Positions 1-12,310 of a stretch of DNA of 64,000 nt are shown here, in pieces. The DNA lies in assembly GCF_032854445.1 (NCBI RefSeq), contig NC_088300.1, positions 48,026,984 to 48,090,983 on the forward strand, in the 5' to 3' direction. The stretch comes from Liolophura sinensis. Its lineage: Eukaryota > Mollusca > Polyplacophora > Chitonida > Chitonidae. The notes under the pieces are model-generated. The model was given only the letters and a program-made list of their open reading frames with translations. It searched no databases and was not told the origin of the DNA. The stretch's first letter is position 1. Each line of letters starts with the position of its first letter. A program made the position numbers and the translations under genes.

Positions 1-366
1 TTCTCCATAGAGATAGCCACCAACCGAAAACCCATGAACAAGTACCGGCTGTTTCCTGTGACGCTCAAACTCCACATAATTTAGCACGCGCTGAGCAAGA
101 CGCTGAGCGACCTTAGGCCTTAACACCTGGTTCGGCTGCACTCTAATGTTCAAAACGTCGCATCCTTTGTTCAAGTATAAGTCACCAAATTTGTTCAAGT
201 GCCTGGCTTTTACCATCATCCACCCATACAGTATAACAAGCGGCCGATTGGTAGGCTCGCTTGTGATTGGTGCCGGACTTCTCAGTTCTAAATTTTTATC
301 AATCTGCTCAGTGTGTATGCCTGAACTGCTGGAAGCCAGCTGCTTCACAACTCCACGCATGAAACT
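1..366 (-). CDS. TMEM53-like (DUF829) protein, one exon, cut by the window edge
   Basis: Read on the minus strand, 122 codons stay open to the window edge. The exon starts just after a 3' splice site (pyrimidine-rich tract, then TTCACAG, at about 373-367) and opens with SFMRGVVKQL. Exon residues 39-55 include RPLVILYGWMMVKARHL, followed by KFGDLYLNKGCDVLNIRVQP. It ends with LVHGFSVGGYLYGE, where GFSVGG is the GxSxGG nucleophile elbow of an alpha/beta hydrolase and the serine is at about exon residue 114. This order (RPLV-x-GW, GxDV, HGFSVGGY) is what I know from the invertebrate branch of the TMEM53/DUF829 family, whose vertebrate member sits in the nuclear envelope and ER. The catalytic Asp and His would lie beyond the edge, and the start codon is in an upstream exon at higher coordinates that I could not locate. 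The family assignment is fairly secure; any enzymatic role is inference. Confidence 0.82.
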
Positions 367-2196
367 CTGTGAATTAAAAAGCAAAATTCTGTGTCATGTC
401 TTACAAAGAAAATTCTTGTAAAAAAATAGTACATCCATCAGTTTCAATTTCCTTGCTAAGAACTGAAATTTATAATAATATTCATAATGATAATATAAAC
501 ATTTTGTGATCAAAAGAAACAAGTAAATACATATACTTTTGGCAGCCATACTGGAGTAAATCAGTACCCTACCAGTACAAGCCATATTCTTAAGTCCTCC
601 AACCGTGGCAGACAAGCAACTTTTACACAGCTAGTGTGATAAGGTCATATAAAAACTCATAGGAGCAGGGGATAATGGACATTTTGAGTGCTTGGCCACT
701 CATGTCTAGCGCCTGATCTGCTTTACACAGTCTGCGATTGTTCTGACTTTAGGTTGGGCTAAATTGTGTCAAACCTAACGCCAGCAATCGCGAACTATGG
801 TTTACAAAATTTTATCAGCACAGCAGAACAATTGCTAACTTATCAATTTTATTTACAACATGGGTAGCATAAGCCTTGAAATAAAAAGCACTTTTTATTA
901 ATTCCTTTTTTTTTTTTTTTGGTAAATTACAATAAATTAAAGACAAAGCGATATGTAATTTGTACTGTAATGAGTGTGGCTTTTCCTCACTCTCATGCGC
1001 TACAAAAGGCTTTAACTGATACTATTACGGGGTAGGTAGTAAGAAAAAAATAAATCAATGGAAAAATTTTCCCATCTTTTTCACCTCATCACAGTAGTGT
1101 CCACCCCACGTGTCAACAACAACATCAACACGACGATACGACGTGCACTTGATACCATCGTATTAAAATGACATGCTAAGAGACCAAAATCTTCTTACCG
1201 TTCCGCAACGGAACCCTTGAATCCTTCCCACTATTAAAGTAGCCATAATCCCCCGCGAGGTAAAGTATTTCTGAAACAGTGGTTAAATGTTCTATCTAGT
1301 ATTTGGCTCCTGGTCCCATTTTCCGACATAAATTAGGTGACCCGGTTTACGAATGGCTGATCAGCCGATAGACGCGTACGTTTCCTCGACAGTGTATATC
1401 GCGGTGGAAAAGTACGAGTCACACACATTCTCCTTTTAGTACAGCAAATCTGTAGAATTACCTCTGCCGCGGATATCGCGCAAGACTGTGTCACTGGAGC
1501 ATGACCCGTTTACCGAGTAAGGGTTATCGCTTTAGGATGGCGTACATGTGCTCTAACAACTTGTCAGTTTCTTATCATGTGAAAAATTATATAGTTTAGA
1601 TTACATGTTGACAGGATCTAGTAAATATAAGAGCGCAGCCTGTTGGCCTGGGGGATATGATGGTCACACGGCTGGTGCATGGTGTACTGAATACTGACGC
1701 GTAACAAAGGAACAGTCTAATGTGGATGTTACACGACCTCAAATTTGTTATAAACTGATACAAATCATTCCTCACGCCTACACAGCAGACGAGTATTCTG
1801 TAAAGCATTCTGAATTCAGTACAAATGACACTGTCCATCTCTCACCAAAAGTTAGAGAAAATCGCACGTGTGACACAAGGGGAGACAACTGTGGGAGACC
1901 TATGAACAGTATTATTATACATACGTGGCCTGTGACTTCCACATGCAGGCAGTACTTCCAGCAGCAGAACCTTCATTACTACTATCTCTAAATGTAGAAT
2001 ACCAAAGCATTATTGTGTCACAAAACATACGACTCGATGGTTTCCTTGTCACACGAGTCAAAACAGTGAATGTGTGCTCAGTATAGGATAGGTCACTAGC
2101 TGAAAGCAAGAAGCACATAAACTGATGTGCAGGAGTTACTCGAGCTGGTAACGTTTGATGTGAAACCAGTCATAAAGAATCTAACAATGTGTCATT
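367..2196. other. Probable intron or intergenic DNA, no gene seen
   Basis: AT-rich non-coding sequence follows the 3' splice site of the TMEM53-like exon. It holds a poly-T run near 907-920. Short open frames at 1596-2118 overlap each other on both strands and resemble no known family. I see no upstream TMEM53 exon here. Confidence 0.4.
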
Positions 2197-2449
2197 TATT
2201 TATTTGTTTGATTTTGTGTTATACGCCGTTCTTAAGAGTATTTCGTTTATATGACGGCGATCAGCATTATGGTGGGGGGAAAATGGACAAAGACTGGTTG
2301 AAGCCCACGACCACGGCAGACCTTCCCACTATAAAAATGGAGAGGAAGCCAAGATGAGCTGGATTTGAACTCACAGTGATCACATTGGTTGGAGACTCAT
2401 GGGTCATTGCGCTGTTGTTGCACATGAACTGCTAGGTCACGGTGTCCCC
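2197..2449 (-). repeat. SINE family A, diverged copy
   Basis: On the minus strand the element runs from a tRNA-like head (starting GGGGACACCGTGAC) through a B-box-like GAGTTCAAATCC to a body with TCGTGGGCTTC and an end resembling AACACCAATCAAATAAA. On the plus strand this reads as GTGTTATACGCCGTTCTTAA at the left. Several substitutions and a lost A-box mark it as old. It matches the better copies at 37751 and 50914 along its whole length. Confidence 0.8.
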
Positions 2450-2816
2450 TGCACAATGTGTCCACGTACATTTAGGCCTACGTGACAACAGCACAGGATC
2501 CCTTGCAACTAGATAGCACTAGATAGGAAATCGGCTCCTGACGCTCTGGCCGATTGCAAACATGCTCACAGCAATATTCTTCGCTACCCATCAGCGTACT
2601 GTATGCCGTAAAATGCATAGGATAATATCCTGTTACGTCCATTGCTGGAATCTGAAACAAGTTTTGTCTCAAGAATTATACCGTGAATATATGACAGTGT
2701 CTTTAATAACATTTACTTGAAGACACGATAATATCCTATATAATCTATACAGCTTTGTTATAATACATTTAAACTTATCTAATATATAGCTAATATATCG
2801 CTCAAATTATTAACAA

Positions 2817-2843
2817 CCCCCCCCCCCCCCACACACACACACA
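2817..2843. repeat. (C)14 followed by (AC)n
   Basis: An uninterrupted run of about 14 C passes directly into six or so AC units. The same compound arrangement recurs at 38445. Confidence 0.95.
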
Positions 2844-3292
2844 TTAACTCACTCTGTTATAAGCTCTAAAACTATGTAATGATAGGAATCAAACTTTGAC
2901 ACAACAGCTTTAAGGAACGCATGTCTCCACTGAACCAACGCGGACAATGTGTTAGAAGCCATGAATATTACAACTCCCTAACTAGACATCAAATATGTTT
3001 AACTGCTTTTAGTTCACGTTATCATATTTTTATTATGATGGGAATTTCCTCTGGGAAACGCCTTGAAATGTCAAAAGCTGCCTTTGACTCTAATTTTGAC
3101 TTCTGATAAAACAAAAAGTATAAATCACATTACTCCAATTTTTCACACACATGTTCTTTCAGTGATTGTGCTTTTTATCCACATAAGTTTTCCTTGTTTT
3201 TCAGAATGAAAAACGTCAAACCTCACTTTTGCATTGACGTGGGGCGATTTCCTTTCTCGTCCTTAACCCACTGCAGTCCACGTAAACAAAAT

Positions 3293-3308
3293 GGGGGGGG
3301 GGGGGGGG
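3293..3308. repeat. (G)16 homopolymer
   Basis: Sixteen consecutive G. It could form a G-quadruplex and is likely to vary in length between individuals or assemblies. Confidence 0.95.
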
Positions 3309-3680
3309 CAATCAGTGGGAATATTGTCTTCAAATGCAAGAGAATGCATGCACTTAGCCACAGAATATGTGATATCCCAAACCGTATGAAAGTGGGAGTA
3401 GACTGGGAATCATCTGTCTGACTCGAGCGACTCCATGGAGACAGCTTCCAAAAGTATTTCAGTCATTCAATTAATTCTGGCGCGGTGCCTGCGGAAGTAG
3501 ACTTACAAACTGCCTGAATTCTGAACAGGAAATGGACATGTTATGTCAGCGGAAAACCATATTCTTATATATTTTTTCGCTCATACATTGCTCCCTGCAT
3601 GGCAACTCCGACGAGGCAGTGTAGGCGCCCCTGGTGTAATAAAATCCCGTAATGTAACAATTATTACACTATTAGCACGT

Positions 3681-3717
3681 GCTACCCATAATGTAACATT
3701 GTTACATTATTGGTAGC
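3681..3717. other. 37-nt near-perfect hairpin
   Basis: Arms of 17 nt (GCTACCCATAATGTAAC and its complement) are separated by a 3-nt loop, with one mismatch. It lies about 65 bp left of a SINE. It could be a MITE core or a cruciform-forming site; no function is evident. Confidence 0.7.
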
Positions 3718-3782
3718 AAATACTACTAATACTGTAATTATATTATGCTGTGTTACACTATAACTCCAGAAGCTCTCGTTTA

Positions 3783-3995
3783 TACGGTCGCTTTGAAGTC
3801 GAGCTTATGATGGCTTCTCCGGCGTTGGGTGGTCTGTTAGCAACGTGCTGACGTACAGATTGGTCGTGGGTTTTCACCAGGTCGTGCCTGGTTTCCTTCC
3901 ACCATAATGCTGGCCACTGTCATATTAGTGAAATATTCTTGAGTATGGCGTAAAACACCAATCAAATAAACAAAAAAACTGTAAATAAATAAATA
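3783..3995 (+). repeat. SINE family A, 5'-truncated
   Basis: The copy begins within the tRNA-like part (TACGGTCGCTTTGAAGTCGA, a decayed B box). It continues through GGTCGTGGGTTTTC, CCACCATAATGCTGGCC and GTGAAATATTCTTGAG to the tail AACACCAATCAAATAAA. The A box is missing. Confidence 0.85.
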
Positions 3996-4147
3996 GTGCA
4001 CTGACTAGTAGGTTGAGAAATATTTTGATACACCATAATCATGACTCCTCAATTAATCTTTGGTAAGATATCCCGCCGTTCGATTGAGTGATGAAAAGAA
4101 GATTGCAACCTGAATAAGCACTCCACTTATATCTATCAGCTAAGGAT

Positions 4148-4445
4148 TGCTTCGTGAGTGAGTGCTTGGGGATTAACGTCGTGCTTAATAATTTTCCAGT
4201 CATATGACGACAACGGAATCCTTAGAGTGTATGTAGTGTACCTCCTTGCAAGACGGATTTCCACCACTCTGTTATCAAGTACTGCTTCAAAGAGACGACT
4301 TACACCGAGCCCGAGCCCGCCCGAGCCATTATACTGATACGGGTCAACCAGACGTTGCACTATCCCCTTCATGACTCGACCCAGGATTAATCTTGGATCT
4401 ATCGCTCCCGAAGCGGGCGCTCTGCCAACTGTGCTATCCGGTGGG
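4148..4445 (-). repeat. SINE family B, near full length
   Basis: On the plus strand the left end is GTGAGTGAGTGCTTGGGG, the tail of the family read backwards, followed by TCATATGACGACAACGGAAT. The right end is a tRNA-like head whose complement carries TAGCACAGTTGGCAGAGCG (A box) and GGGTCGAGTC (B box). It aligns throughout with the copy at 7108-7477. Confidence 0.85.
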
Positions 4446-4493
4446 ATTCCTTCGTCGTCATATGACTGAATAATTGTTAAGTACGACTTAATC
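4446..4493 (+). repeat. SINE family B 3'-end fragment, inverted to its neighbour
   Basis: ATTCCTTCGTCGTCATATGA and the following AATTGTTAAGTACGACTTAA repeat the 3' end of family B in the opposite orientation to 4148-4445. The two abut head to tail-fragment and form an inverted pair. Confidence 0.65.
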
Positions 4494-4955
4494 GTCTTAA
4501 ACGTCTTAATCTGATCAAATTAGGGTTTCGTAAATAATAAGTTGACCACTGTATATTTTTTTTATTATTGTTGTTATTATTATTCTTTTCACTCCAGTGA
4601 CCCAAAGCACGCGGCAGCGAGCCAGCAATTCCGCAGTAATGAAAAAAAACACCCTTATTTGACGTATCATGTAGGCAACAGCCCGTGATTACCTCCCCTG
4701 TACCGCTGATAATGCCGCGTTCACATGGTGTGATTTGTCATATAGTACAATTTGACCAGTCGAATGAAATAAAGCATGTTCTAATTCATAAGCTGCACTA
4801 TCCCTGTCGATTGGGCGAGGGCCCAGGAGGCCCAGGAAGCTCTTGGACCTTACATAGCCGTTCACTTGCTTCTACATCTTTTAAAAGGGAAAAAATATCG
4901 ATATCCATCCCCAGAGCTGTCATAAGTCATACAAATTTAGTAATACACATGCATA

Positions 4956-5112
4956 CACTGAGAAAAAAATAGTGATATTTAGCATCTTTAAAGGTTCTTC
5001 AGAGTGGGTCGTATACGGAACCTTTTTTGGTTCTTTGATGAACCTTTTGATAAATCTGCTGCAAAGAACCTTATGTGAATGGTTCTTCAAAGATCCTTTA
5101 AAAGTTCTTCCT
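4956..5112. mobile_element. MITE-like foldback element with AAAGGTTCTTC motifs
   Basis: Copies of AAAGGTTCTTC, GGAACCTTTT, GGTTCTTTGATGAACC and AAAGAACCTTA alternate in direct and inverted orientation, so the segment can fold back on itself. This layout is typical of non-autonomous DNA transposons. No coding sequence is present. Confidence 0.55.
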
Positions 5113-6060
<948 letters not shown>

Positions 6061-6084
6061 AAGAGTGCATGCAGAGTGCATGCA

Positions 6085-7092
6085 GAAATAAAGAATGTCG
6101 GTTAGAGAATAACTAAGAATGCAACAATGTGAGTTGTGATCCGAAGACACAAATACAGCAAGGCTTTGCACGAACATGCAAATACAGCACATCAAGGCAT
6201 GCAGCTTTATTTGTAAGCTATGGAAGATAGAGGAAATTAACTCTCAAATGTTTTACCTATTTCCATTTCAGGCTTTTTAACTTGTACAATAGTTACAATA
6301 TGTGCAAGATCTGTTCCATCGGGTACCTGTACCTGAAAATATAGATTAAGGAATTAGTGTTGAAACACATATAGATTCTACTTAAAATTACAGCTCCCTG
6401 CAAAAAAAATTTAATTCAATGACAACGCAACTGCTAAAAAAACGAAAACTGGCCACTTGATCTCTTTGCTTACATGCCCAAACACAAAAAAAATGAACAT
6501 TCCCTCAACGAATCAAACCGCTTTTGTTACTGTTCATTTTGTACAGTGGCTGGCTCTGTATTAAATATGTGAGCGATTTCCATGCAACGAAGTAAAGATA
6601 CAATACAAGATATCCTCCCCTACTCGGAGCATTTATGACCGAAAATCCCATTTCATTTTTTAGGTATAAAGTTAATCGCGTCATCGAGTCAGGGTAAAAA
6701 TTAGAATGCCACAACAACAAATGTTGTGGAATGAGGGCAAAGTTACAGAAAAACATTTACTTTTTAGCCTGAGGAAACGCCCTAAAAAAATAGGTCTGCA
6801 AATGTGTGAAAAGTGTTTCACTTCTTAAGACATAAACGGAGATAATAACTAAAGGGAGGTAACTAAATTATAGCATAGATTTAAGGTACGTCCACACTTG
6901 TGAAATAATTTTCTTCTCAGCATGGAATTATTTTTACACAATCAGTACAAAATGTATCTCTATACGAACCAGGATGTGGTTGCATCAAATTTAAAGCAGA
7001 ATCACATAGTATTTGATTCGCAATACACTACAGACTACCGCAGATGAATATTTACCACTAAAATTATCTCATTAAAGTTACGCAAAAAATTG
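6085..7092. other. Non-coding stretch, nothing supported
   Basis: No coding exon or repeat could be recognised. The 83-codon minus-strand frame at 6505-6756 shows no known signature. Confidence 0.35.
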
Positions 7093-7492
7093 TGGACGGA
7101 ATTGGAGTGAGTGAGTGAGTGAGTGCTTGGGGTTTAACGTCGTACTCAACAATTTTTCAGTCATATGACGACGAAGGAATCATTAGGGTGCATGCACGTG
7201 TAATGTGCCTCCTTGTTGTAGGACGGATTTCCACCGCTCTTTTATTTAGTGCTGCATCATTGATGACGACTTACCGAAGGCAAGTAAGCAGCCCCGCCCG
7301 AGCCATTATACTGATACGGGTCAACCAGTCGTTGCACTATCCCCTTCATGCTGAACGCCAAGCGAGGAAGTTACAACTTCCTCTTTTAAAGTCTTAGGTG
7401 TGACTCGACCAAGGATTGATCCTGGATCTACCGGTCCCGAAGCGGACGCTCTACCAACTGTGCTATCCGGGCCGGTCTGGACGGAATTGGAG
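7093..7492 (-). repeat. SINE family B, intact copy with 15-bp target-site duplication
   Basis: The element spans 7108-7477 and is bounded by perfect direct repeats TGGACGGAATTGGAG at 7093-7107 and 7478-7492. Its tail is (GTGA)n-GTGCTTGGGG as read on the plus strand. The body carries TCATATGACGACGAAGGAAT. The head on the minus strand is a tRNA-like domain with GGATAGCACAGTTGGTAGAG (A box) and a B-box-like GGTCGAGTC. Internal Pol III promoter boxes plus a long perfect duplication indicate a fairly recent LINE-mediated insertion. Confidence 0.93.
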
Positions 7493-7621
7493 GAAATTAT
7501 GCACACAGACTGGCCTTGGTACCGATCAATTTGATTTTGGTGGTGATCTGGATCTGAATTCCTATCCAACAGTTTTGATGAAACTGATATATTAATTGAT
7601 TATTGATTATTGATATATTAA

Positions 7622-8042
7622 TCCATTATACATGTTGGTGTTTTTTCGGGTCCCAGGAATTTTCAGTGATTCTTCGTCACATGTCTGTCTGTGTTTATGT
7701 CAGCAACTTTTCGGGAAAAGTCTTTCAGGGATTAGAATAACATTTTATTCACGAATTGACCTTGGCCTAAGGACTGCCGGGGTGTTTGTCCACGGGACTT
7801 TTGTCCGCGGGTTTTTTTGTACGCAAGGCTTTTGCCCTTCCCCGGATTCTTCCAACGACCCTTCACCATTGGCATGTGCGACTTGAATACCTGAGGCTTA
7901 AATACAGAGTATTGTCCCTTTGTCCGAACAGTGAGAGTTTAAACATTTACCTCAGGCTAAAATGTTTATTTAATTTGTTTAATTGCTTATTTATTTCCGG
8001 ACGATTTATATTTTATCTGTGGAGAAAACCATATTTCTTGCA
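7622..8042. other. Non-coding, with short TTTTGTCC/CGGG motifs
   Basis: Between 7760 and 7860 the motifs GTTTGTCCACGGG and CTTTTGTCCGCGGG repeat loosely. This could be the edge of a DNA element. The overlapping open frames here show no protein signature. Confidence 0.3.
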
Positions 8043-8092
8043 ATGACCGCCGTTGTATACGTAAAAACACCAGTCAAATACATAAAATGATT
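8043..8092 (+). repeat. SINE family A 3'-tail fragment
   Basis: GACCGCCGTTGTATACGTAA and AACACCAGTCAAATACATAA resemble the last 50 bp of family A. The rest of the element is absent or unrecognisable. Confidence 0.45.
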
Positions 8093-10147
8093 TTGCCAGG
8101 TAGGTCCATCTAAAAAACATGACTTATATAAAGGGAAACACCTATACCAGCAACGTGACAACCTTAGTTTAGCTTATATACAGGGATAGTGGTTTTCGTG
8201 TACAGAGCCGTTAACCTCATTTCATGAGGCTCTGCATGCAGTTAGATGAATGTTGGCTTTCGTGGCATACATTTTTTGTGTCCATCCACAAGTATACAGA
8301 AAAAGTTTTCTTCTTTAGAAATATAAGTATGATTCTCAATTAAATTCACATTTTCGAACAAGTTCCAGTCTCATTATTAGTAATGCTGACAAAACCTGCT
8401 AGCAGTTTGATGACTGCATTAAAAAATAGAAAACAGCTGGTTTATAAGGTCTAGTACAAAACTTGACACGATAGTGTTCAGTGTCCGTTTCGTTTAATTT
8501 CGCAATATTTGCACTTTTTTACAATTGAAAAAAAAAACTGTAAGAAGAAGATAGATCATTTGTTTTATATTGTATCCGTAAAAGTACAACAGCACGTTTT
8601 TGTAATTATAATCCTGTTTTGACGTTGAGGAATTAAGGGGACTGGAATCAACGCTTCCTTGTTAAATTTTTACAATTTTTACAAAAAATGCGAGAAAAAG
8701 CTTTATTTTCTATATCGGTCCCACGTACTTGTTCACAGAAGAATACGGTAAGAAAAAGTTATATTAACAGTGCATGTGCTACTATCAAACGCTCATTTAT
8801 TTATTCATTTATTTATGGTAACATGAATGTTTTAAAAATGCCCTTATAAAGTTCTTCTTTACATCTATTTCAAGAACTTCAGAATTCTCTTGTATTATTC
8901 ATTAATGTATTAAATTAAAACACCAATGAAAAAAAAAATTTATAAATACGTTTAAAGTGCATGTCTTCGTTTGTAATAAGCACAAAGTCATGATATTCTC
9001 TATAGCCTCAACAGGTACCCAGTCACTTAGACCGTGTCCGGGAAGTGAGATGGGTACAGTATGACATATATGAGGCAAGCTGTATAAAACTTCATACGAA
9101 AAACAGTTGATACGTTATTTAAAAATTAGATTCTTGAACCCCATGTTGCATGAGATTATGGGATATTTTCACTGACAAATATATATATAGATATATAAAT
9201 AACTAAACACATGACATTGGTCATCCCCTTTGAGCTGTTTAGCTTGATTTCCCTCGTGATATTCGTCAGTATTTATCCGGGTTTTGTAGTCTTGAGACGG
9301 AAATTATATATAGCTGCAATTATAATTCTCAACGCCTGTGTTTTAACCACCTAAGCTTACATCTCTCCCCCTTCATCTACCCCACCCCCAAACCAAACCC
9401 CCTTCGAGTGGACATACCCAGTTTTAACTCTGCACGAAAAATATTTGTCTAGTTCATTCTCATCTACCATAATCTATCCAAAATCTTTATAACGCAGTGC
9501 TGTGGAATATATGTCTTATTTATCATAACTAATGTTCATGCCCTATATTGGTTACGTGTTAGTCACAAGAGTACAATTCAACTTATATAATCGATTTATT
9601 TGATCAATTTGATTTTATTCACTCAAGAATTTTTCTCTTATATATAGGTACAATAGTGGTCGTGCAGTTTGACCCTACGTCATAACTGAGTCAGTCGTCA
9701 GGGCTACAATACATAGCATTCACCAAATCTTGGGGATAGACAAAACCCTCATCTTACCTTAACAACATTAACAACTGATTATTATTAATCATATATCAAC
9801 CTTGTATTGTTATTCAAGCAGATAGAGGGTATTTTGGTTTCATGACTTGTAAAATTTGTATTTTTTCTTTATTCACTTTTTCTGAAAGGCCCACGAACCC
9901 TGTTGTAAACGGTTTGTCATCGACATGTAAGATTTATCTTTGTGCGACAATGTTTTAAATCTCAGATTCGATCCTTGACGATGTTAGGATTTATGGATGG
10001 ACAACAAACAAAGAAGGCTATTCAAACCACCGCACTTCGCCAGGTTTCTATAAACATAGAAGTATACAGCCATATACAGTCATGCGCGATGGTAGCGGGT
10101 GCTGGACTCGAACACGTGTCCTCAATTGCGATGTCGATGTCCACGTG
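8093..10147. other. Non-coding stretch left of the satellite
   Basis: About 2 kb without a recognisable gene. Near 10097-10115 the sequence GCTGGACTCGAACACGTG resembles the inverted B box of a SINE like that at 53321, so a SINE relic may abut the left edge of the satellite. Confidence 0.4.
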
Positions 10148-10149
10148 TT

Positions 10150-11455
10150 CTCGATGTAAGGATCTACATCGAACAAACGTACTACCGAATACATCATGTA
10201 GCTTTGCCTATAGGGATCTACATCGAATAAACATACTACAGAATACATCATGTAGCCTTGCCTATAGGATATACAGCGAATAAACATACTACAGAATACA
10301 GACTTGGCTGTAGGGATGTACATCGAATAAACATACTACAGAATACATCATGTACACTTGCCTTTAGGGATATACGTGGAATAAACATACTACCCAATTG
10401 CCTATAGGGATATACATGGAATAAACATACTATCGAATACATCATGTAGATTTGCCCATAGGGATCTACATCGAATAAACATACTACCGAATGCATCATG
10501 CAGACTTGGCTGTAGGGATGTACAATTAAATAAACATACTACAGAATACATCATATAGCCTTGCCTAAAGGATATACAGCGAATAGACATACTACCGAAT
10601 ACAGACTTGGCTGTAGGGATGTACATCGAATAAACATACTACCGAATACATCATGTAGATTTGCCCATAGGGATCTACATCGAATAAACATACTACCGAA
10701 TGCATCATGCAGCCTTGCCTATAGGGATCTACATCGAATAAACATACTACAGAATACATCATGTAGCCTTGCCTTTAGGATATACAGCGAATAGACATAC
10801 TACCGAATACAGACTTTGCTGTAGGGATGTACATCGAATAAACATACTACAGAATACATCATGTAGATTTGCCCATAGGGATCTACATCGAATAAACATA
10901 CTACCAAATGCATCATGCAGACTTGGCTGTAGGGATGTATATGGAATAAACATACTACCAAATACATCATGTACACTTGCCTTTAGGGATATACGTGGAA
11001 TAAACATACTACCGAATACATCATGTAGACTTGGCTGGAGGGATGTACATCGAATAAACATACTACCGAATACATCATGTAAACTTGCCTGTAGAGATAT
11101 ACGTGGAATAAACATACTACCGAATACATCATGTAGACTTGGCTGGAGGGATGTACATCGAATAAACATACTACCGAATACATCATGTAAACTTGCCTGT
11201 AGGGATCTACATCGAATAAACACTCTACATCAAGTAGATTTGTCTGTAGGGAACTAGTTTAGATAAGCATGCTACCTAACACATCAAGAAGACTTGCCTG
11301 TGGGATCTACATCGAATAAACATATTACCTGACACATCATGTAGGCTACATTTGGCTGTAAAGGTCTACATTGAATAGACATACTACCTAATACATCGTG
11401 CAGACTTGCCTGTAGGAATCTACATTGAATAAACATACTACCAAATACATCGTGT
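10150..11455. repeat. Satellite domain 1, 54-bp monomer
   Basis: About 24 head-to-tail units share GAATAAACATACTAC, AATACATCATGTAG and TTGCCTNTAGGGATCTACAT. Successive GAATAAAC occurrences at 11052, 11106 and 11160 give a 54-bp period. Some units near 10260-10320 and 10560-10620 lack about 10 bp (the CATCATGTAG block). Alternating unit types (TTTGCCCATAG versus ACTTGGCTGTAG) suggest two- to four-unit higher-order blocks. The 18-codon unit leaves open frames on both strands (for example 10759-11223 minus and 10769-11257 plus), which I do not treat as genes. Confidence 0.96.
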
Positions 11456-11735
11456 ACATTTGCCTCTAAGGATCTGCCTAATACATCGTGTACATTTACC
11501 TTTAAGGATCTACCTAATACATCGTGAACATTTGCCTTTAAGGCTCTACCTAATACATCGTGTACATTTGCCTTTAAGGGTCTGCCTGATACATCGTGTA
11601 CGTTTACATTTAAGGGTCTACTTAATACATCGTGTACATTTACCTTTAAGGATCTACCTAATACATAGTGTACATTTGCCTTTAAGGATCTACCTAATAC
11701 ATCGTGTGCATTTACCTGTAAGGATCTACACTGAA
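11456..11735. repeat. Satellite domain 2, 36-bp monomer
   Basis: Units of the form AAGGATCTAC-CTAATACATCGTG-TACATTTGCCTTT repeat every 36 bp for about seven copies. Each matches the 54-bp monomer except for a missing 18-bp block (ACTGAATAGACATACTAC). The domain is bounded on both sides by units that retain the block. Confidence 0.94.
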
Positions 11736-11890
11736 TAGACATACTACCTAATACATCGTGTACATTTGCCTGTAAGGATCTGCCTAATGCATCGTGTATA
11801 TTTACCTGTAGGGATCTACACTGAATAGACATACTACCTAATATATCGTGTACATTTGCCTGTAAAGATCTACACTTAACAGACATACTG
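11736..11890. repeat. Satellite domain 3, return to the 54-bp monomer
   Basis: Units regain ACTGAATAGACATACTAC (11728, 11819) and are mixed with one 36-bp form. This is the transition towards the 43-bp domain. Confidence 0.85.
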
Positions 11891-12310
11891 CCTAATACAT
11901 AGTGTGAAATTTTACCATATTCAGTAGACATACTACACTTGATTGGCAGAAACTCTACCATATTCAGTAGATGTACTACTTGATTGTCGGGAGTTGTACC
12001 ATATTCAGTAGACACACTACGCTTGATTGGCGGAAAGTGTACCGTATTCAGCAAACATTACACAACTTAACTGGCGGGACTTATACCATTTTCGGTTGAC
12101 GCACTACACTTGATTCGCGGGAATTGTACCACATCAGATAGACGCACTACACTTAATTGGCTGGAATTTTACCATTTTCGGTTGACGCACTACACTTGAT
12201 TCGCGGGAATTGTACCACATCAGATAGACGCACTACACTTAATTGGCTGGAATTTTACCATGTTCAGTAGACACACTACATAACTTAACAACTTCACCCG
12301 CGGCAATTGT
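11891..12310. repeat. Satellite domain 4, 43-bp monomer
   Basis: The unit is CGCACTACACTTGATTCGCG-GGAATTGTACC-ACATCAGATAGA. CATTTTCGGTTGACGCACTA recurs at 12088 and 12174, which is 86 bp or two units, giving a dimer present twice. Identity between units is lower than in the 48-bp core. Confidence 0.92.

Noticed and set aside
11284-12054. 256-codon minus-strand frame across the 36/43/54-bp domains
   Set aside because: A product of the tandem repeats. Its residue pattern changes with monomer type and has no conserved ends.
12086-12240. CENP-B box in the satellite (TTCGCGGGAATTG)
   Set aside because: Only part of the consensus is matched and only in a few 43-bp units. The 48-bp core lacks it.
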